The notes beneath the pieces are model-generated. The model had not been told where the DNA came from and did not search any database. It was given only the letters and a program-made list of their open reading frames with translations. A stretch of DNA of 9,194 nt from Bacillota bacterium (GTDB lineage: Bacteria > Bacillota > Clostridia > Lachnospirales > Lachnospiraceae): the NCBI GenBank assembly GCA_023441145.1, contig JAEZQN010000211.1:1-9194 (forward strand), read 5' to 3'. Below, piece after piece: positions 7,684 to 9,194 of this stretch (within the stretch, counting starts at the first letter, position 1; each line of letters begins with the position of its first letter). Both the position numbers and the translations under genes were made by a program.

Positions 7684-8049
7684 TTATTCGCCGATAGCTT
7701 TCTTCACGGCTTCTAAAACGCGTTCTGCCTGAAATGGCTTTACAATAAAATCCTTAGCTCCACTCTGAATAGAATCAATAACCATAGCTTGCTGTCCCAT
7801 CGCTGAGCACATGATAATCTTTGCACTAGTATCAGCACCTTTAATCTTCTTCAGTGCTTGTAAGCCATCCATTTCTGGCATTGTAATATCCATTAATACT
7901 AAATCTGGTTTTGTCTCATTATATCTTTCAATTGCTTTTAAACCATTCTCAGCTTCTGCTATCACATTATAGCCATTTTTTGTTAAAATGTCTTTAATCA
8001 TCATTCGCATAAAAGCCGCATCATCAACAATAAGTATATTCTTTGCCAT
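7684..8049 (-). CDS. cheY: Chemotaxis response regulator CheY
   Basis: Single-domain receiver of 121 residues and no output domain. Phosphorylated by CheA, it binds the flagellar switch to change rotation. Acidic pocket D9/D10, phospho-acceptor D54 (MDITMPEMDG), switch residue S82 (CSAMG), aromatic F101 and invariant K104-P105 are all present. The text closely resembles what I remember of Bacillus subtilis CheY (for example FMRMMIKDIL, CSAMGQQ, KDFIVKPFQ). An upstream in-frame ATG at 8064 would add MGEIV but has a poor ribosome-binding position, so 8049 is chosen. The gene sits between fliY, encoding its predicted phosphatase, and fliO. The stop TAA at 7684-7686 is just upstream of the SD sequence of fliO. 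Function is confident; the direction of the motor response (run or tumble) cannot be read from sequence. Confidence 0.97.
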   Translation of the reverse strand: MAKNILIVDDAAFMRMMIKDILTKNGYNVIAEAENGLKAIERYNETKPDLVLMDITMPEMDGLQALKKIKGADTSAKIIMCSAMGQQAMVIDSIQSGAKDFIVKPFQAERVLEAVKKAIGE

Positions 8050-8057
8050 AACAATTT

Positions 8058-8062
8058 CTCCC
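8058..8062 (-). promoter_or_regulatory. Ribosome-binding site that decides the cheY start
   Basis: GGGAG lies 8 bases before the ATG at 8049-8047, a normal SD spacing. The other in-frame ATG, at 8064-8062, has only an AAAGG directly abutting it with no spacer, and it overlaps this GGGAG. The 8049 start is therefore favoured and gives the usual CheY N-terminus MAKNILIVDD. Confidence 0.8.
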
Positions 8063-8071
8063 ATCCTTTAT

Positions 8072-9194
8072 CTATTTAATTATTTCCGTTACTCGTACAC
8101 CAAAACTTTCCTCGATTACTACTACTTCGCCTTTTGCTACATTTTTCCCATTAACAAGGACATCAATAGGTTCACCGGCTAATTTATTTAGTTCAATGAT
8201 TGTTCCTGGTGAAAAATCCAAAATTTCTTTGATTGATTTATTAGTTCGTCCCAGCTCTACTGTTACTTCAAGTGGAACATCCATAATCAACTCAATATTC
8301 TCTTGTTGGGTAAGAGGATTAATTCTAGCATTAAATGGCTGAAACTGAGCTTGTTTAACATTAACCCCCTGATGCATTTCCATCCCATATTGCATATTTT
8401 CTGGTACGTAACCCATCATTGGTTGTCCTCCCATCGGCATTCCACTCATAGGCATACTGCCCATTTGCATACCACCCATCGGCATTCCAGCCATTTGATT
8501 ATAATCATCTGCCAAATTAATCGACATATCATTTTGAGTCGGAATACTTTGTTTAGGGGTTGATTTACTACTTTCTGCTGCTTTCTTTTCTGGTACAGAA
8601 CCATTAACTGAGTGAGAAAATTTACTGTAGAGATCTCTTGCAAAGGAAATCGAATACAACTGCATGATCTCGCTATCCACTATATTACCAATTTCCATTT
8701 TAAATGATACTTTAACAAAAGGCTCATCACAAAGAGGATACATAACATTGAGTTGTTCCTCAAGCTGAACACGATGTGACTCTGGTGGACTGATGTCTAC
8801 CACTCGTTCAATCATAGAAGATAACGACGTGGAAGCACTACCCATCATCTGATTCATCGCTTCGCTTATGGCACTTAGATGAAACTCATTTACTTCTCCT
8901 TCTATGTTATTGCCTTCGCCACCCATCATCAGATCTGCAATCAGCAGAACGTCTGATTCTTTTAAAATTAATATGTTGTTACCATCCAAGCCTGACTTGT
9001 ACGAAATCTGTATGTAAACACAGGGCTTGTCAAATTTGTTTGATACATCTTCCCATGTTGAAAGTTCAACCTTTGGAGTCGTAATCAGTACTTTTCGATC
9101 GACTAACTGGGATAAGGTAGTAGCCGCAGTTCCCATACTAATATTGGAAATCTCACCTATGGCGTCCTTCTCCTCACTAGACAATTGCTCTATC
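8072..9194 (-). CDS. fliY: Flagellar motor switch protein FliY (CheC-type CheY-P phosphatase with FliN domain), 5'-partial
   Basis: Component of the flagellar C-ring at the cytoplasmic face of the basal body; in Gram-positives it replaces or supplements FliN and dephosphorylates CheY-P. Numbering from the TTG at 9184, two CheC-type active sites (D/S-x3-E-x2-N-x22-P) are intact: D7/E11/N14/P37 and S104/E108/N111/P134. A linker of about residues 195-295 contains a Met/Gly-rich repeat (231-258). The C-terminus (about 296-370) is a SpoA/FliN domain with DVPLEVTVELGR and the ending FGVRVTEIIK. The frame stays open through 9193 (Ile-Glu-Gln precede the TTG) and no SD sequence precedes that TTG, so the real start, probably with a FliM-like N-terminal CheY-P-binding peptide, lies outside the window. 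The stop is TAG; cheY follows after 22 bases. Family and role are secure; only the N-terminus is missing. Confidence 0.96.
   Translation of the reverse strand, partial: IEQLSSEEKDAIGEISNISMGTAATTLSQLVDRKVLITTPKVELSTWEDVSNKFDKPCVYIQISYKSGLDGNNILILKESDVLLIADLMMGGEGNNIEGEVNEFHLSAISEAMNQMMGSASTSLSSMIERVVDISPPESHRVQLEEQLNVMYPLCDEPFVKVSFKMEIGNIVDSEIMQLYSISFARDLYSKFSHSVNGSVPEKKAAESSKSTPKQSIPTQNDMSINLADDYNQMAGMPMGGMQMGSMPMSGMPMGGQPMMGYVPENMQYGMEMHQGVNVKQAQFQPFNARINPLTQQENIELIMDVPLEVTVELGRTNKSIKEILDFSPGTIIELNKLAGEPIDVLVNGKNVAKGEVVVIEESFGVRVTEIIK
8411..8494 (-). repeat. Met/Gly pentapeptide tandem repeat in the FliY linker (15-bp unit)
   Basis: Within fliY, residues 233-257 read as five consecutive pentads: GMPMG, GMQMG, SMPMS, GMPMG, GQPMM. 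Residues 231-258 contain 11 methionines. At DNA level the 15-base string CCCATCGGCATTCCA (plus strand) is identical at 8430-8444 and 8475-8489, exactly 45 bases (three units) apart, with the intervening units diverged. This is a small in-frame minisatellite in the flexible linker between the CheC-like and FliN domains. Unit changes would alter linker length without shifting the frame. Any function of the methionines is unknown. Confidence 0.85.

Noticed and set aside
8062..8064. ATG at 8064 as the cheY start (five extra residues)
   Set aside because: Its only SD-like sequence directly abuts the ATG, while GGGAG is well spaced for the ATG at 8049, which gives the usual CheY N-terminus.
8446..8643. 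Minus-strand alternative frame of 65 codons inside fliY
   Set aside because: It overlaps fliY in another frame, is Trp/Cys/Val-rich because of the repeat, and has no independent support.
9182..9184. TTG at 9184 as the true start of fliY
   Set aside because: The frame remains open to the window edge, no ribosome-binding site precedes the TTG, and family members have an additional N-terminal segment before the first CheC-like motif; the gene is truncated by the window.

Overview
The window is a contiguous, single-strand (minus) piece of a bacterial flagellar/chemotaxis operon. Read in the direction of transcription (high to low coordinates) the genes are fliY (5' end cut by the window edge), cheY, fliO (fliZ in Bacillus naming), fliP, fliQ, fliR, flhB, flhA, flhF and flhG. 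From memory this is the gene order of the central part of the Bacillus subtilis fla/che operon. The DNA is AT-rich by eye, the Shine-Dalgarno (SD) sequences are strong, GTG starts are common, and a FliY with two CheC-type phosphatase sites and a FliN tail is present. Together these point to a motile Gram-positive of the Bacillota, most likely a clostridial (Lachnospiraceae-like) species; the family-level placement is inference.

Layout: 8072-9194 encodes the switch protein FliY and 7684-8049 the response regulator CheY whose phosphorylated form FliY is expected to bind and dephosphorylate. From 7667 down to 2089 lie all six membrane proteins of the flagellar type III export apparatus: FliO, the FliP/FliQ/FliR gate, the FlhB substrate-specificity switch and the FlhA export-gate/docking protein. 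From 2089 down to 6 are the SRP-type GTPase FlhF and the MinD-type ATPase FlhG, which set flagellar position and number. Gaps between genes run from a 1-base overlap to 62 bases, and no convincing internal terminator or sense-strand promoter was seen, so one polycistronic mRNA is the simplest reading. Most ribosome-binding sites lie over or beside the upstream stop codon, and flhA-flhF-flhG are joined by TAATG and TAGTG overlaps, suggesting translational coupling.

All genes look intact apart from the truncated fliY, and the motifs checked are present. I see no mobile element, CRISPR array, RNA gene or previously undescribed system; this is a conserved core-function operon. The points that stand out are local: a Met/Gly pentapeptide minisatellite in the FliY linker, a signal peptide plus Ser/Thr-rich extension on FliP, a short inverted repeat over the LQFFAD codons of flhB, and a weak sigma-28-like sequence antisense to cheY.
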